From contig NZ_LMVC01000002.1 of assembly GCF_001510655.1 (NCBI RefSeq), positions 269,700-333,699 on the forward strand: DNA of 64,000 nt, given 5' to 3'. This DNA is from Fictibacillus sp. FJAT-27399 (GTDB lineage Bacteria > Bacillota > Bacilli > Bacillales > Fictibacillaceae). Positions 8,812-16,851 of this stretch are shown here, one piece after another; position 1 is the first letter of the stretch, and each line of letters opens with the position of its first letter. The notes beneath the pieces are model-generated. The model was given only the letters and a program-made list of their open reading frames with translations. It was not told the origin of the DNA and did no database searches. The position numbers and the translations under genes were made by a program.

Positions 8812-9228
8812 GTGAACTGGATTAAGATCGACGAAGTTGCAAAGATTACCGGGATTACCAAAAGGGCAATCCGCTATTATGAGGAGATTGGGCTCATACA
8901 GCAGCCAGAACGCAGTGACGGACAGGTCCGTTTATACACTGAAAAGGATGTTCAGCAGATAAAAAGAGTAGTTGATGCGAAAGAAGTGCTAGGGTTTTCT
9001 TTACAGGAGGTTCAGCATTTTCTAAGCATTAAAGAACGCATATTGGAACATAAAGAACAGTACGAAACGTCAAGGGACAAGACCTTTCAGCAGTCTGAAT
9101 TAGAGGAGATTGCAGTCGGGCTTATAGAACAGCGGGATATGCTTCAGGAAAAAATGGAAAAGATGAAGTCCTTCCAGGATGAATTGAAAGATTTAAACCA
9201 AAAAGTCGAAAGCCTGCTGAATGTTTAA
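8812..9228 (+). CDS. MerR family transcriptional regulator
   Basis: About 138 residues. An N-terminal winged helix (IDEVAKITGITKRAIRYYEE, residues 4-23) with the MerR signature RAIRYYEEIGL is followed by a long coiled-coil dimer helix (about 75-138). No cysteine sensor is present, so it is not a metal-type MerR. I start it at the GTG at 8812: AAGGGA is 9 bases upstream, whereas the earlier GTG at 8803 abuts it. The palindromic operator in its promoter suggests autoregulation. No obvious target operon is adjacent; the next gene encodes an unrelated small membrane protein. Confidence 0.88.
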   Translation: MNWIKIDEVAKITGITKRAIRYYEEIGLIQQPERSDGQVRLYTEKDVQQIKRVVDAKEVLGFSLQEVQHFLSIKERILEHKEQYETSRDKTFQQSELEEIAVGLIEQRDMLQEKMEKMKSFQDELKDLNQKVESLLNV

Positions 9229-9252
9229 CTTGGGGTGCCAACTTGGGGTGCC
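9227..9252 (+). repeat. 13-bp tandem duplication
   Basis: AACTTGGGGTGCC occurs twice in a row, starting at the stop codon of the MerR gene and running into the hairpin repeat that follows. Confidence 0.85.
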
Positions 9253-9296
9253 AGGCACCGCCATTACACACTTGTGTAATCGTGGTGCCTGGCACC
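9247..9296 (+). repeat. 50-bp hairpin repeat, copy 1
   Basis: GGTGCCAGGCACC ... ATTACACA / TGTGTAAT ... GGTGCCTGGCACC: an almost perfect 50-bp inverted repeat. Same length and core as copies at 15162 and 62275. It lies in intergenic DNA after the MerR gene and may also end its transcript (followed by TCACTTTTTT). Confidence 0.85.
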
Positions 9297-9376
9297 TCAC
9301 TTTTTTAAAATTGCCTTTTAAATCCTTTCAGCTATGGTGATACTGTAGGTACTTTAATAAAAGAGAGGAACTCTTA

Positions 9377-9676
9377 ATGGAAGTATTTCCAGTTATTCAT
9401 ACAAATTTCTGGGACGGAGTATTGGCTGTCCCAATTGTCCTTATCCTGACGCAGCTGATTAAACTGTTTACACCTGTACCGCGGGCGTTCATTCCCACGA
9501 CAGCGCTTTTAATCGGCCTTTTGCTTTCCATCCTGTACAGCCACCGCCACCATCTGATCGCTGGAATCTTTATGGGCTTTTTTTACGGCTATGCTGCCAT
9601 TGGAAGCTATGCGGCTTCCAGAAACTCGTGGTGTGCATTCAAAGCGAAATTGCGTAAAAAAGAGCATTTCCGCTGA
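9377..9676 (+). CDS. small membrane protein, function unknown
   Basis: 99 residues with three predicted membrane helices (about 12-30, 36-52, 57-78) and a basic C-terminal tail (KAKLRKKEHFR). A GAGAGGAAC ribosome site precedes the ATG. Size and layout are holin-like, but I do not recognise a family. It precedes a flavoprotein gene by 81 bp on the same strand; no functional link is evident. Confidence 0.6.
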   Translation: MEVFPVIHTNFWDGVLAVPIVLILTQLIKLFTPVPRAFIPTTALLIGLLLSILYSHRHHLIAGIFMGFFYGYAAIGSYAASRNSWCAFKAKLRKKEHFR

Positions 9677-9757
9677 TCAGGAAGTCCAGTTGCTGGGCAG
9701 AAAGATTAGTTCTCTTGTATGATACAGGAAGAAACTATTTATTTAGGTGGGATTGGA

Positions 9758-10303
9758 ATGAAGATTGCAGCAATCATAGGAAGCTCCAGAGCGGATGGAA
9801 ACACCCAACAGTTGACGGAAATGGCGCTGGAAGGTATAGAATACACACCGATCATTTTAAAAGAAAAGCAGATTACGCCTATTGATGATTTGAGGCACGC
9901 GGATGGCGGTTTTCAGCCGGTTGCAGATGACTATGACCGGGTGATCGATATGGTGCTTGAGCATGATATTCTGATCTTTGCCACCCCGGTATATTGGTAT
10001 GGCATGTCAGGACTTATGAAAAACTTTGTAGATCGCTGGTCACAGAGCCTTCGGGACAGCCGTTTTGAATTTAAAAGGAAAATGAGCCAAAAGAAAGCCT
10101 ATGTGGTTACGTGTGGCGGCGATCAGCCAAAGATTAAGGCATTGCCGCTGATCCAGCAATTTCAGCATATTTTTGATTTTATGGGAATGTCTTTTCAGGA
10201 ATATATTATCGGAACAGCCAACGCACCCCATGACATTTTAAAAGATGAACAAGCGATTGCAGAAGCCAAGCGTTGGAATGAAACGTTTTCTTCTCTTAAA
10301 TAA
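9758..10303 (+). CDS. NADPH-dependent FMN reductase / flavodoxin-fold oxidoreductase
   Basis: About 181 residues from ATG at 9758, preceded by GGTGGGA; the frame is open from 9719. The N-terminal phosphate-binding loop IGSSRADGNTQQL and ATPVYWYGMSGLMKNFVDRW (residues ~80-100) are typical of the NAD(P)H:FMN reductase/azoreductase-like flavodoxin superfamily. It should bind FMN and transfer electrons from NAD(P)H to a small quinone, azo or other acceptor in the cytosol; the acceptor cannot be deduced. Confidence 0.85.
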   Translation: MKIAAIIGSSRADGNTQQLTEMALEGIEYTPIILKEKQITPIDDLRHADGGFQPVADDYDRVIDMVLEHDILIFATPVYWYGMSGLMKNFVDRWSQSLRDSRFEFKRKMSQKKAYVVTCGGDQPKIKALPLIQQFQHIFDFMGMSFQEYIIGTANAPHDILKDEQAIAEAKRWNETFSSLK

Positions 10304-10394
10304 AGGCTTTGTTAAAGCATATTGTTGATTTTTTTTCATAATGGGCCACGCATACTGATGCTTAAAAGAGACCCTCAAGTCTTTTTCCCCAACT

Positions 10395-10437
10395 AAGCAA
10401 AAGTAAGGTTTTTTGCCCGCTTTTGCTTATTTTTTAT
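10395..10437 (+). terminator. terminator after flavoprotein gene
   Basis: AAGCAAAAG pairs with CTTTTGCTT and is followed by ATTTTTTAT. Confidence 0.65.
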
Positions 10438-10508
10438 GAAAATCTGCATATAATGTTGCGGAAATACTTAAGTTTACTTATAATTACTTAGCGAGGGGTG
10501 AAAAAGGC

Positions 10509-11264
10509 ATGTATCAGGATGAACGGATGGAAGCAATTGTTAACTATATAAAGCAGCATGACCGGGTAGATGTGGAAACCATCTGCAAAATGAATAACGT
10601 ATCCCGTGATACAGCCAGAAGAGACTTGGTGAAGCTTGAAGAGGAAGGGAAGATCGTCCGAACGAGGGGCGGTGCTAAATTTCCGACCTTTTATCATGAA
10701 GTGTTTAACTATGACCAGCGCCTGAAAAAGGATTCTGATGCAAAAAAGCGAATTGGCAGCTTTGCAGCTGGATTGATTCAGGATGGAGATCATCTGCTTC
10801 TGGATGTATCTACAACTGTACAGTTTTTGGCTGAGAACCTGAAAACAGAGCGGAATGTTGTCGTAACCAACTCTATCGACATTGCTGGAATCCTGTCACG
10901 TAAAGAAAAGGTATCGATCCATCTGCTTGGAGGATTGCTGAACAATGAACACCGGTCGATTTATGGAGCAAGAACGATCCAGCATCTGTCGGACTTCAGA
11001 GTCAACAAGCTCTTTCTTGGAGCCTGCGGCATCTCATCTAACGGGCTGACCATACCTTTTGAGGAAGAAGGCTTTTTATTGAAGGAAATGATCAAGCGTT
11101 CTGATCAAGTCATCGTACTGGCTGATTCTACGAAATTTAATCGCAGTTACTTTCAGAAGGTATGCGGGTTGGAGGACATTGACATTTTAGTTACAGATCA
11201 GGAAATGGATTCACATTTAACCACAATATTAGAGCAGTTTGGGGTAGAAACGATCATTCTGTAA
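10509..11264 (+). CDS. DeoR family transcriptional regulator
   Basis: 251 residues. An N-terminal helix-turn-helix (VDVETICKMNNVSRDTARRD, residues ~18-37) and the DeoR ligand-binding domain with RTRGGA, DVSTTVQFLAENL and the LADSTKF motif near 205 place it in the DeoR/GlpR family, which senses sugar phosphates. RBS GCGAGGGGTG precedes the ATG. It lies 12 bp before a HAD phosphatase gene, so the two form an operon; a regulator that senses a phosphorylated sugar next to a phosphatase suggests a detoxifying or scavenging role (inference). Confidence 0.9.
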   Translation: MYQDERMEAIVNYIKQHDRVDVETICKMNNVSRDTARRDLVKLEEEGKIVRTRGGAKFPTFYHEVFNYDQRLKKDSDAKKRIGSFAAGLIQDGDHLLLDVSTTVQFLAENLKTERNVVVTNSIDIAGILSRKEKVSIHLLGGLLNNEHRSIYGARTIQHLSDFRVNKLFLGACGISSNGLTIPFEEEGFLLKEMIKRSDQVIVLADSTKFNRSYFQKVCGLEDIDILVTDQEMDSHLTTILEQFGVETIIL

Positions 11265-11276
11265 GAGGAGGAAAAC

Positions 11277-12140
11277 ATGAAATTAATCGCAATTGATTTG
11301 GATGGAACACTATTGATGAAACAGGGGACGATCAGCAAAGAAAATGCTATGGCTATAAAAGAGGCTCAAGCTCAGGGGAATACAGTAGCGATCTGTACGG
11401 GACGTGGGGTGGAAGATGTACTGAATCTGCTCGAGAATGCCGGGATCCAATGTCCTGTGATCGGGGCGAACGGAGCTGTACTCTATGATGAAGGGAAAAT
11501 TGTACAATGCCATCCTCTGCAGAAAGAACATGCTTACCACATCCTTACCCAACTGGAGGACATGAACGTCTTTTACCATCTTCATACGAATAAGGGCATC
11601 TATACGCCTGATTTTGGCGAAAATGGAATCCAGGTTGAAATTGATATCGTAAAGTCAGCAAACCCAGAGATAAACTCAGAAGAATTGTGGAAAGCCGCTC
11701 AAGGATATCTGAAACAATTTGGGCAAATTTCGATTTCTTCCTTCCAATCCATATGGACAGAAGATCTGGTGATCAATAAAATTCTTCCGTTTTCTTATTC
11801 TTTAGAAAAGCTTGAGGAAATCCGTGAATCAGCTTCAGCATTTGAAGGGCTTTCCATTACGAGTTCAGCGGACCATAACCTTGAGATCAATCATGAAAAT
11901 GCCAACAAGGGAAATGGATTAAAAGGGATGGCTGATCATCTTAGAATACCTTATCAAGATACTGTGGCCATTGGCGACAATATGAATGACTGGCCGATGA
12001 TGAAGTTTGCGGGCACGAGTATTGCAATGGGCAACGCGCTGCCTGAAATTAAAGAAATCTGCCATTTTACTACATTGGAAAACGATGAGCATGGTGTAGC
12101 TCATGCCATCAGGGAATTTATTCTTAAACAAGCAGTATAA
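11277..12140 (+). CDS. Cof-type HAD-IIB phosphatase
   Basis: 287 residues. HAD motif I is AIDLDGTLL (nucleophile Asp) at the N-terminus, motif II is TGRG near 42, and motif IV is GDNMNDWPMM near 235, with a large C2B cap between. Cof-type HAD enzymes dephosphorylate sugar phosphates or cofactor precursors. It is translated from AAGAGGAGG directly behind the DeoR gene and ends at a bidirectional terminator. Confidence 0.9.
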   Translation: MKLIAIDLDGTLLMKQGTISKENAMAIKEAQAQGNTVAICTGRGVEDVLNLLENAGIQCPVIGANGAVLYDEGKIVQCHPLQKEHAYHILTQLEDMNVFYHLHTNKGIYTPDFGENGIQVEIDIVKSANPEINSEELWKAAQGYLKQFGQISISSFQSIWTEDLVINKILPFSYSLEKLEEIRESASAFEGLSITSSADHNLEINHENANKGNGLKGMADHLRIPYQDTVAIGDNMNDWPMMKFAGTSIAMGNALPEIKEICHFTTLENDEHGVAHAIREFILKQAV

Positions 12141-12143
12141 ATA

Positions 12144-12195
12144 CAAAAAAGGCCTGCCGGCGTAACCACTTGGGCGTAACGGCAGACCTTTTTTA
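12144..12195. terminator. bidirectional terminator
   Basis: AGGCCTGCCG pairs with CGGCAGACCT (one G-U pair), flanked by A6 and T6 runs, between the converging HAD and YitT genes. Confidence 0.8.
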
Positions 12196-12210
12196 GCATG
12201 CAGACTTGAG

Positions 12211-13056
12211 TCAGGAGACCTCTGTCTTAGGAAATGTGAATCCTTCCCCGAAAACATCCCGAACATCATGGATGACCACAAATGCTTTTTCGTCTATGCG
12301 ATGTACGATTTTTTTCAGTTCAAATAATTCCTGTTTATTAATGACTACATATAAAATTTCTTTCGATTCCTTCGTATAGCTGCCATGGGCGGAAAACACC
12401 GTTACACCTCTGTCCATGTCGTCGTTTACCTTTTTGGAGATCTCCTCGGCATGCTGAGAGATAATCGTGACAGCTTTTCGGGTATCAAAGCCTTCAATAA
12501 TGTAATCGAGGACTTTTGTAGAGATATAGATAGAAATAACGGTGTACATGGTGTTTTGAGCTCCGATAACAAAATAGGAACTGAGCACGACCAACAGGTC
12601 AAATCCCAGCATGGCCCCACTGATGCTCCAGCCCAAATACTGATTTGCCATTCGCGCCAAAATGGTCGATCCTCCAGTCGTTCCGCCAGAACGAAGAACA
12701 AGTCCTAAACCAATTCCGATGAAAATACCGGCAAACACGGTACCAAGAATTGTATCCTTAACAGGTGTTCCTAATCCTTCTGTCATATGAAGGAAAACCG
12801 AGGTGAAAACAATGCAGAAAATTGTATACAATGTCACTCTTTTGTTAAGGAGCTTGTACCCTATAATCAAAAGAATGCCGTTCATAATAAAGTTCGTATA
12901 GCTTGGCGACCAGGAGAAGAGATAATACAAGATCATAGAAATACCGGTAACTCCGCCTTCTCCCAGTTCATTTGGGATAGCGAAACAGTTTACACCAAGC
13001 GCGAAAAAGAATGAGCCAATAATAATCAGGATCAACTCTTTCAAATAGCTTTTCAT
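12211..13056 (-). CDS. YitT family membrane protein (DUF161/DUF2179)
   Basis: 281 residues: five or six membrane helices in the first ~190 residues (IIIGSFFFALGVNCFAIP..., LRSGGTTGGSTILA) and a C-terminal cytosolic DUF2179 domain (about 195-275; VTVFSAHGSYT). These proteins (YitT, YpjC, YqfU) are common in Firmicutes and their transport substrate is not settled. RBS AAAGGGGGA fits the ATG at 13056. Single gene. Confidence 0.88.
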   Translation of the reverse strand: MKSYLKELILIIIGSFFFALGVNCFAIPNELGEGGVTGISMILYYLFSWSPSYTNFIMNGILLIIGYKLLNKRVTLYTIFCIVFTSVFLHMTEGLGTPVKDTILGTVFAGIFIGIGLGLVLRSGGTTGGSTILARMANQYLGWSISGAMLGFDLLVVLSSYFVIGAQNTMYTVISIYISTKVLDYIIEGFDTRKAVTIISQHAEEISKKVNDDMDRGVTVFSAHGSYTKESKEILYVVINKQELFELKKIVHRIDEKAFVVIHDVRDVFGEGFTFPKTEVS

Positions 13057-13137
13057 TTTAATCCCCCTTTCATTGACAATAAAAATTCATTCAAATAAAC
13101 CAACCACAAGGGCTGGCTTTATTTTTGCGTCCATTTT

Positions 13138-13175
13138 AGCAGGGCTTGCAGGCCTGTAGGGCTGCAAGCCCTGCT
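13138..13175. repeat. perfect 14-bp-stem hairpin
   Basis: AGCAGGGCTTGCAG and CTGCAAGCCCTGCT are perfect reverse complements around a 10-base loop. No T run follows on either strand, so it is not a classical terminator. It lies between the YitT gene and the cotD-like gene. Confidence 0.75.
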
Positions 13176-13246
13176 TATACAAGAAATCAATATACCATGG
13201 CTTTAAAGGAGTTTCAACATTTGTTCGTCTTTGTTTATGTTTTATG

Positions 13247-13288
13247 TAAAAAAGCCTGTATACCATTAACATTTGGTTACACAGGCCT
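13247..13288 (-). terminator. terminator after cotD-like gene
   Basis: On the minus strand GCCTGTGTAACCA pairs with TGGTATACAGGC and is followed by TTTTTT. Confidence 0.7.
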
Positions 13289-13297
13289 TAAATGTGA

Positions 13298-13525
13298 TCA
13301 GCAGCAAGGAGGTGCGCCGCATGAAATGTTTTGGTGATGCTCTTGGCAGGTTTGATATTCAGAGACAGGATACTCATGGACATGCTGGTACAGCATGTGA
13401 TTCACATGCTGAATCTGAACAGGATGGACGTGAATAACCTCTTCAGTGTGATAATACTGCTGAACACAGCACTGTGTAGGGTGAACAACGACATGCGGAC
13501 GATGACAGCCATAACCGTAATACAT
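13298..13525 (-). CDS. cotD: CotD-like spore coat protein
   Basis: 75 residues, rich in His, Tyr, Gln and Cys. HPTQCC near the N-terminus, central H-V-H-P and VNHMLYQHVHEYPV, and a C-terminal CGAPPCC match the build of CotD of B. subtilis (HPTHCC ... VNHQHFQHVHYFPHT ... KPCC). CotD is an inner coat protein made in the mother cell. AGGAGAGATCG precedes the ATG. The call rests on this motif order and composition. Confidence 0.82.
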   Translation of the reverse strand: MYYGYGCHRPHVVVHPTQCCVQQYYHTEEVIHVHPVQIQHVNHMLYQHVHEYPVSEYQTCQEHHQNISCGAPPCC

Positions 13526-13664
13526 TAACGATCTCTCCTTTGTTTGAGATTAACAATTACTTCACTTTTCAATTTATGAAATTTTGCCGGAAACGGACAG
13601 GGTAGATGACTATAAGAAATGATTTAGGTATAAAAAAAAGGAAATAATGAGAACAGGTGATAAT

Positions 13665-13934
13665 ATGAAGCTTAATAAAAAAAGCAGAAAACTCTACAGC
13701 GATGCCATCGACAGCATGCAGGAAGGGCTTGAAGCCATGATTGATCTCTATAATGAAGCGGAAGAAGATATCCCTTTGATCAATTTTGAAAAGGGAGTGC
13801 AAGAGGAGATCGAGAAGGCGAAAAAGAAGTATGGTTCATCTTTTATAGACGGCAAGATCAATGCTATCGTAAAAGAAGTTTTGTCTTTTCTTCCCATTGA
13901 TGAACCGCAGGCAGACCAAGTGAAAAAGGACTAG
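13665..13934 (+). CDS. small acidic cytosolic protein, function unknown
   Basis: About 89 residues from ATG at 13665, set by AGGTGAT upstream (the frame is open from 13647). It is helical, charged and lacks signal or membrane segments. I recognise no motif. It is between cotD (opposite strand) and a polysaccharide deacetylase gene. Confidence 0.6.
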   Translation: MKLNKKSRKLYSDAIDSMQEGLEAMIDLYNEAEEDIPLINFEKGVQEEIEKAKKKYGSSFIDGKINAIVKEVLSFLPIDEPQADQVKKD

Positions 13935-14065
13935 ATGCATAATCTGTCATTCATTGAGGAAGTTCTTACTATTTTCGTAAATTATTCTATTTTTTTACCT
14001 TTTCTTACAAAAAAACCTTTATACTGAGAGAGTATAAAAGTTATGTAAAGATAAGGTGATGGAGC

Positions 14066-15151
14066 GTGAGAGGATCTTTAGGGGAAGCAAGAAATAGGGC
14101 AGGCAAAAGAGAAGCTGCGGTTGTATTAGTTTTGTCATTATTTACTTTGTTTGTGATTTTTGGAACATGGCATGTCAATGAAATAAAGGCAACCGCCGTT
14201 GTTGGGCAGTATCATAAAGAAGAAACTCAGAAGAAATCCTATTCGCCAAAAACTTCGGCATCCCATACATCACAACAAAAATCGGCAAATGAGAATAAGA
14301 GCCTGAAAAAAGTGAAAGCATCCAGTTCGATTGCAGAGGTGGAAAAGAAAACAACCAGGCAGCCATCTTCCCAGCCATCCGCTTCAGAGCAATCACCAAA
14401 AGAAAAAAACAAGGTTGCAGCAAAACATCAACCAGCAGTCAAATCTGTTCAAAAATCACCTAAGAATAAGAACAAAGAACCAACCCAAGCTATTTCGCAC
14501 CCTGCTATACATAAATCAATACCACCACAAAAAGTAGGTGCCGCCGAGCCGAAAACGGTCTATTTAACGTTTGATGATGGTCCATCCAATGTATCCGGAG
14601 GCCTCATGGACGTGCTCAGCAGCTATAATGCCAAAGCAACGTTCTTTATGCTGGAACCAAATATTTTAAGATTTCCGGAAGCGGTTAAACGGATGGATCA
14701 AGAAGGCCATGCTCTTGGGCTTCATGGTGTTACCCACGATCCAAAAAAGATTTACCGAACAAAAGAAACCGTGGTCCAGGAGATGGATCAAGATAATGCA
14801 GCGCTGCAAAAGGTGACAGGCAAAAAAACGGTCCTCATCCGGACTCCATATGGCAGCGCTCCTTATATGAAACCTCCTTATCAGAAAGCGGTAAAAGACC
14901 ATGGTTACCAGCTGTGGGATTGGACGATCGACAGTATGGACTGGTCGTTTCGAAGCCCGAAATATGTGGAGAATTCCATAAACCAACTAAAGAAAATAGC
15001 TAATCGGAAAGAGCCTATCGTAATTCTTATGCACGAACGGAAAGAAACATTGGAGAGCCTGCCGAAGCTTCTGGAATATCTTCAGAAAAATGGCTACCAG
15101 TTCAAACGAATTGAACCTGACATGCAGCCAGTCACTTTCCATTGCAAATAA
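14066..15151 (+). CDS. polysaccharide deacetylase (NodB domain), membrane-anchored
   Basis: 361 residues starting at GTG. A short cytosolic tail and one membrane helix (about 18-36) are followed by a Lys/Ser/Gln/Pro-rich linker (about 60-160) and a NodB homology domain. Motif 1 is TFDDGP (catalytic Asp and metal Asp), motif 2 is HGVTHDP in the HSxxHP position, and later RTPYGS and WDWTIDSMDW. The enzyme should de-N-acetylate peptidoglycan or a similar polymer outside the membrane, as the Bacillus Pda family does. The disordered linker lets it reach through the wall. Single gene followed by a hairpin repeat. Confidence 0.9.
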   Translation: MRGSLGEARNRAGKREAAVVLVLSLFTLFVIFGTWHVNEIKATAVVGQYHKEETQKKSYSPKTSASHTSQQKSANENKSLKKVKASSSIAEVEKKTTRQPSSQPSASEQSPKEKNKVAAKHQPAVKSVQKSPKNKNKEPTQAISHPAIHKSIPPQKVGAAEPKTVYLTFDDGPSNVSGGLMDVLSSYNAKATFFMLEPNILRFPEAVKRMDQEGHALGLHGVTHDPKKIYRTKETVVQEMDQDNAALQKVTGKKTVLIRTPYGSAPYMKPPYQKAVKDHGYQLWDWTIDSMDWSFRSPKYVENSINQLKKIANRKEPIVILMHERKETLESLPKLLEYLQKNGYQFKRIEPDMQPVTFHCK

Positions 15152-15161
15152 TTTAAGAATT

Positions 15162-15211
15162 GGTGCCAGGCACCGCCTTTACACACTTGTGTAACCGCGG
15201 TGCCTGGCACC
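15162..15211 (+). repeat. 50-bp hairpin repeat, copy 2
   Basis: Begins GGTGCCAGGCACC and ends GGTGCCTGGCACC with TTACACACTTGTGTAA in the centre. Same length and orientation as copy 1. It follows the deacetylase stop by 10 bp and may act as its terminator (CAATTTTATTTT follows). Confidence 0.88.
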
Positions 15212-15241
15212 AATTTTATTTTCGCTTCCTTGACACGGTGA

Positions 15242-15297
15242 GATATCTTAATTACAATATGTTTAAAAGTTTAAACGTTTGATATCTTGAACGTTTG
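15242..15297 (+). promoter_or_regulatory. possible operator upstream of SDR/ArsR operon
   Basis: AACGTTTG occurs twice (15274-15281 and 15290-15297, 16-bp pitch), and GATATCTT occurs twice (15242 and 15281), next to the palindrome GTTTAAAC. Such a cluster upstream of an operon that encodes its own ArsR-type regulator suggests an autoregulatory site. Confidence 0.4.
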
Positions 15298-15338
15298 GAC
15301 ATACTCGTTAAATATAACGTAAAGGCAGGTAGATCAGT

Positions 15339-16118
15339 ATGAGACAGCAAACGGCTTTGATTACCGGAGCCTCTTCTGGTATAGGATTAGAACTTGCAAA
15401 GCGTTTTGCAAGAGATGGCTATAATGTGGTGCTAGTGGCGAGGAACGAGCGAAGACTGCAAATCCTCAAACAGGAACTGGAAGTCCAATTTCACGTTCAA
15501 TGCACTGTACATGTAAAGGACTTGTCTAAGTACAGTGAGGCAGAAGCATTATTTCAAGAACTGCAGCGACAGCAGATCACAGTCGACTTTTTAGTGAATA
15601 ACGCTGGATATGGCTTATTTGGAGAATTTACGGAGACGGATCTACAGGATGAATTATCCATGATCGACATTAATATAAAAGCACTCACAACCCTGACTAA
15701 ATTATTCCTCCCGGGAATGAAGGAGAGGGAGAATGGGAAAATTTTAAATGTTGCTTCAACGGCCGCTTTTCAGCCAGGACCTTTAATGGCTGTATATTAT
15801 GCAACAAAAGCCTATGTTCTGTCATTTTCAGAAGCTCTCGAAAATGAAATGAAGGGCATGGGAGTGACCGTTACGGCATTATGTCCAGGTCCAACGAAAA
15901 CAGGTTTTGAATCACGTGCAAATCTGGGACAGTCAAAGCTCTTTAAGAGCGGCGTAATGGAAGTAGAACGTGTAGCAAGCATTGGCTATGAAGGATTAAT
16001 GAAAGGAAAATCCATCGTGATCCCTGGTTTTAAAAACAGGCTGCTCGCTAACTCCATCCGGTTTATACCGAGGAAGTGGGTAACGGCAACTGTGAGAAAT
16101 GTCCAGGGAAAATCATGA
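15339..16118 (+). CDS. short-chain dehydrogenase/reductase (SDR)
   Basis: 259 residues, classical SDR: cofactor loop TGASSGIG at 9-16, NNAG near 87, catalytic Ser in NVASTAAF near 140, and YYATK (catalytic Tyr and Lys) near 155. Arg in VARNERR after strand 2 favours NADPH. It resembles the YqjQ/DltE-like group that reduces ketones or acyl chains; the substrate is unknown. It is followed 86 bp later by an ArsR-type regulator. Confidence 0.9.
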   Translation: MRQQTALITGASSGIGLELAKRFARDGYNVVLVARNERRLQILKQELEVQFHVQCTVHVKDLSKYSEAEALFQELQRQQITVDFLVNNAGYGLFGEFTETDLQDELSMIDINIKALTTLTKLFLPGMKERENGKILNVASTAAFQPGPLMAVYYATKAYVLSFSEALENEMKGMGVTVTALCPGPTKTGFESRANLGQSKLFKSGVMEVERVASIGYEGLMKGKSIVIPGFKNRLLANSIRFIPRKWVTATVRNVQGKS

Positions 16119-16204
16119 TCCACTTGAAAAAGAACACGAAGTTATCTATCATGAGCATATATAGGTTTATGAGATTAAACAAATAGACGCAGAGGGGGAT
16201 GAAT

Positions 16205-16510
16205 ATGGGACAGCAGGCTATAGATGTTTTTCGTTCCTGTATTCCGCTCTTGCAGGCATTAAGTGATCCCGCAAGACAAGATATTATTTTATTGCTTGCT
16301 CAGCATGACCGGCTGACGGTCAATGAAATTACAGAGCATTCTACTTTATCAAGACCGGCTATTTCTCACCATTTGAAGATTTTGAGGGACATACAGCTGG
16401 TGACGATTGAGCAAAAAGGAACACAGCGCTTCTATTCATTGGCACTTGAGCCTTCCATCGGCTTATTGAAGCAGCTGATTCATACCGTGGAGAGTACATG
16501 TGATCTTTAG
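16205..16510 (+). CDS. ArsR family transcriptional regulator
   Basis: About 101 residues with a winged helix: LQALSDPARQDIILLL (15-30), TVNEITEHSTLSRPAISHHLKIL recognition region, and wing VTIEQKGTQRFYSL. No metal-binding cysteine pair is present, so it is unlikely to sense metals. GAGGGGG sits immediately before a first ATG at 16199; the ATG at 16205 has proper spacing and is preferred. It probably controls the SDR operon it belongs to. Confidence 0.88.
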   Translation: MGQQAIDVFRSCIPLLQALSDPARQDIILLLAQHDRLTVNEITEHSTLSRPAISHHLKILRDIQLVTIEQKGTQRFYSLALEPSIGLLKQLIHTVESTCDL

Positions 16511-16557
16511 CCCTCGCTTAAGATCCTTTTTTTTTGCATTAATAAGAACAGAACGTA

Positions 16558-16587
16558 AGAAAAACCCTTCGCTGAAGGGTTTTTTAG
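16558..16587. terminator. bidirectional terminator
   Basis: AAAAACCCTTCGCTGAAGGGTTTTTT, a strong stem with flanking A and T runs, between the ArsR gene and a small minus-strand gene. Confidence 0.85.
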
Positions 16588-16730
16588 ATATCAAAATTAT
16601 TGCTTTGCTGTGTGCTGTCTGTATTACCCTGCTTGTCCCAAGCAATGAGTACGACATCCAGTTCTTTCTCCATATGATCCAATTTAGCTTTTTGCTCACT
16701 CGTTAATTGCGCCAAATCAAACTGTTTCAT
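16584..16730 (-). CDS. 48-residue small protein, function unknown
   Basis: An ATG at 16730 follows GGAGGTGGATGAA, an excellent ribosome site, and opens a 48-codon frame to TAA at 16584. The peptide begins MKQFDLAQLTSEQ and continues as a charged helix (KAKLDHMEKELDVVLIAW), then a polar tail. The stop lies at the edge of a bidirectional terminator. Strong RBS, helix-like composition and terminator support a real gene. I do not recognise the family. Confidence 0.65.
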   Translation of the reverse strand: MKQFDLAQLTSEQKAKLDHMEKELDVVLIAWDKQGNTDSTQQSNNFDI

Positions 16731-16796
16731 TTCATCCACCTCCATCTCTAATAAAAGAGTTCCCTAGTGTATAACGTTTTATCCCGAATATGTAAA

Positions 16797-16833
16797 GGAC
16801 CCCCTGTCCACTATGAGACAAGGGGTCTTTCAT
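16797..16833 (-). terminator. terminator after Ser/Arg-rich gene
   Basis: On the minus strand GACCCCTTGTC pairs with GACAGGGGGTC and is followed by CTTT. Confidence 0.55.
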
Positions 16834-16851
16834 TATGGGAGCACTTGGACC

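Noticed and set aside
13138-13175. Terminator for the YitT gene or the cotD-like gene
   Set aside because: Strong stem but no T run on either strand, and a better terminator for cotD lies at 13247-13288.
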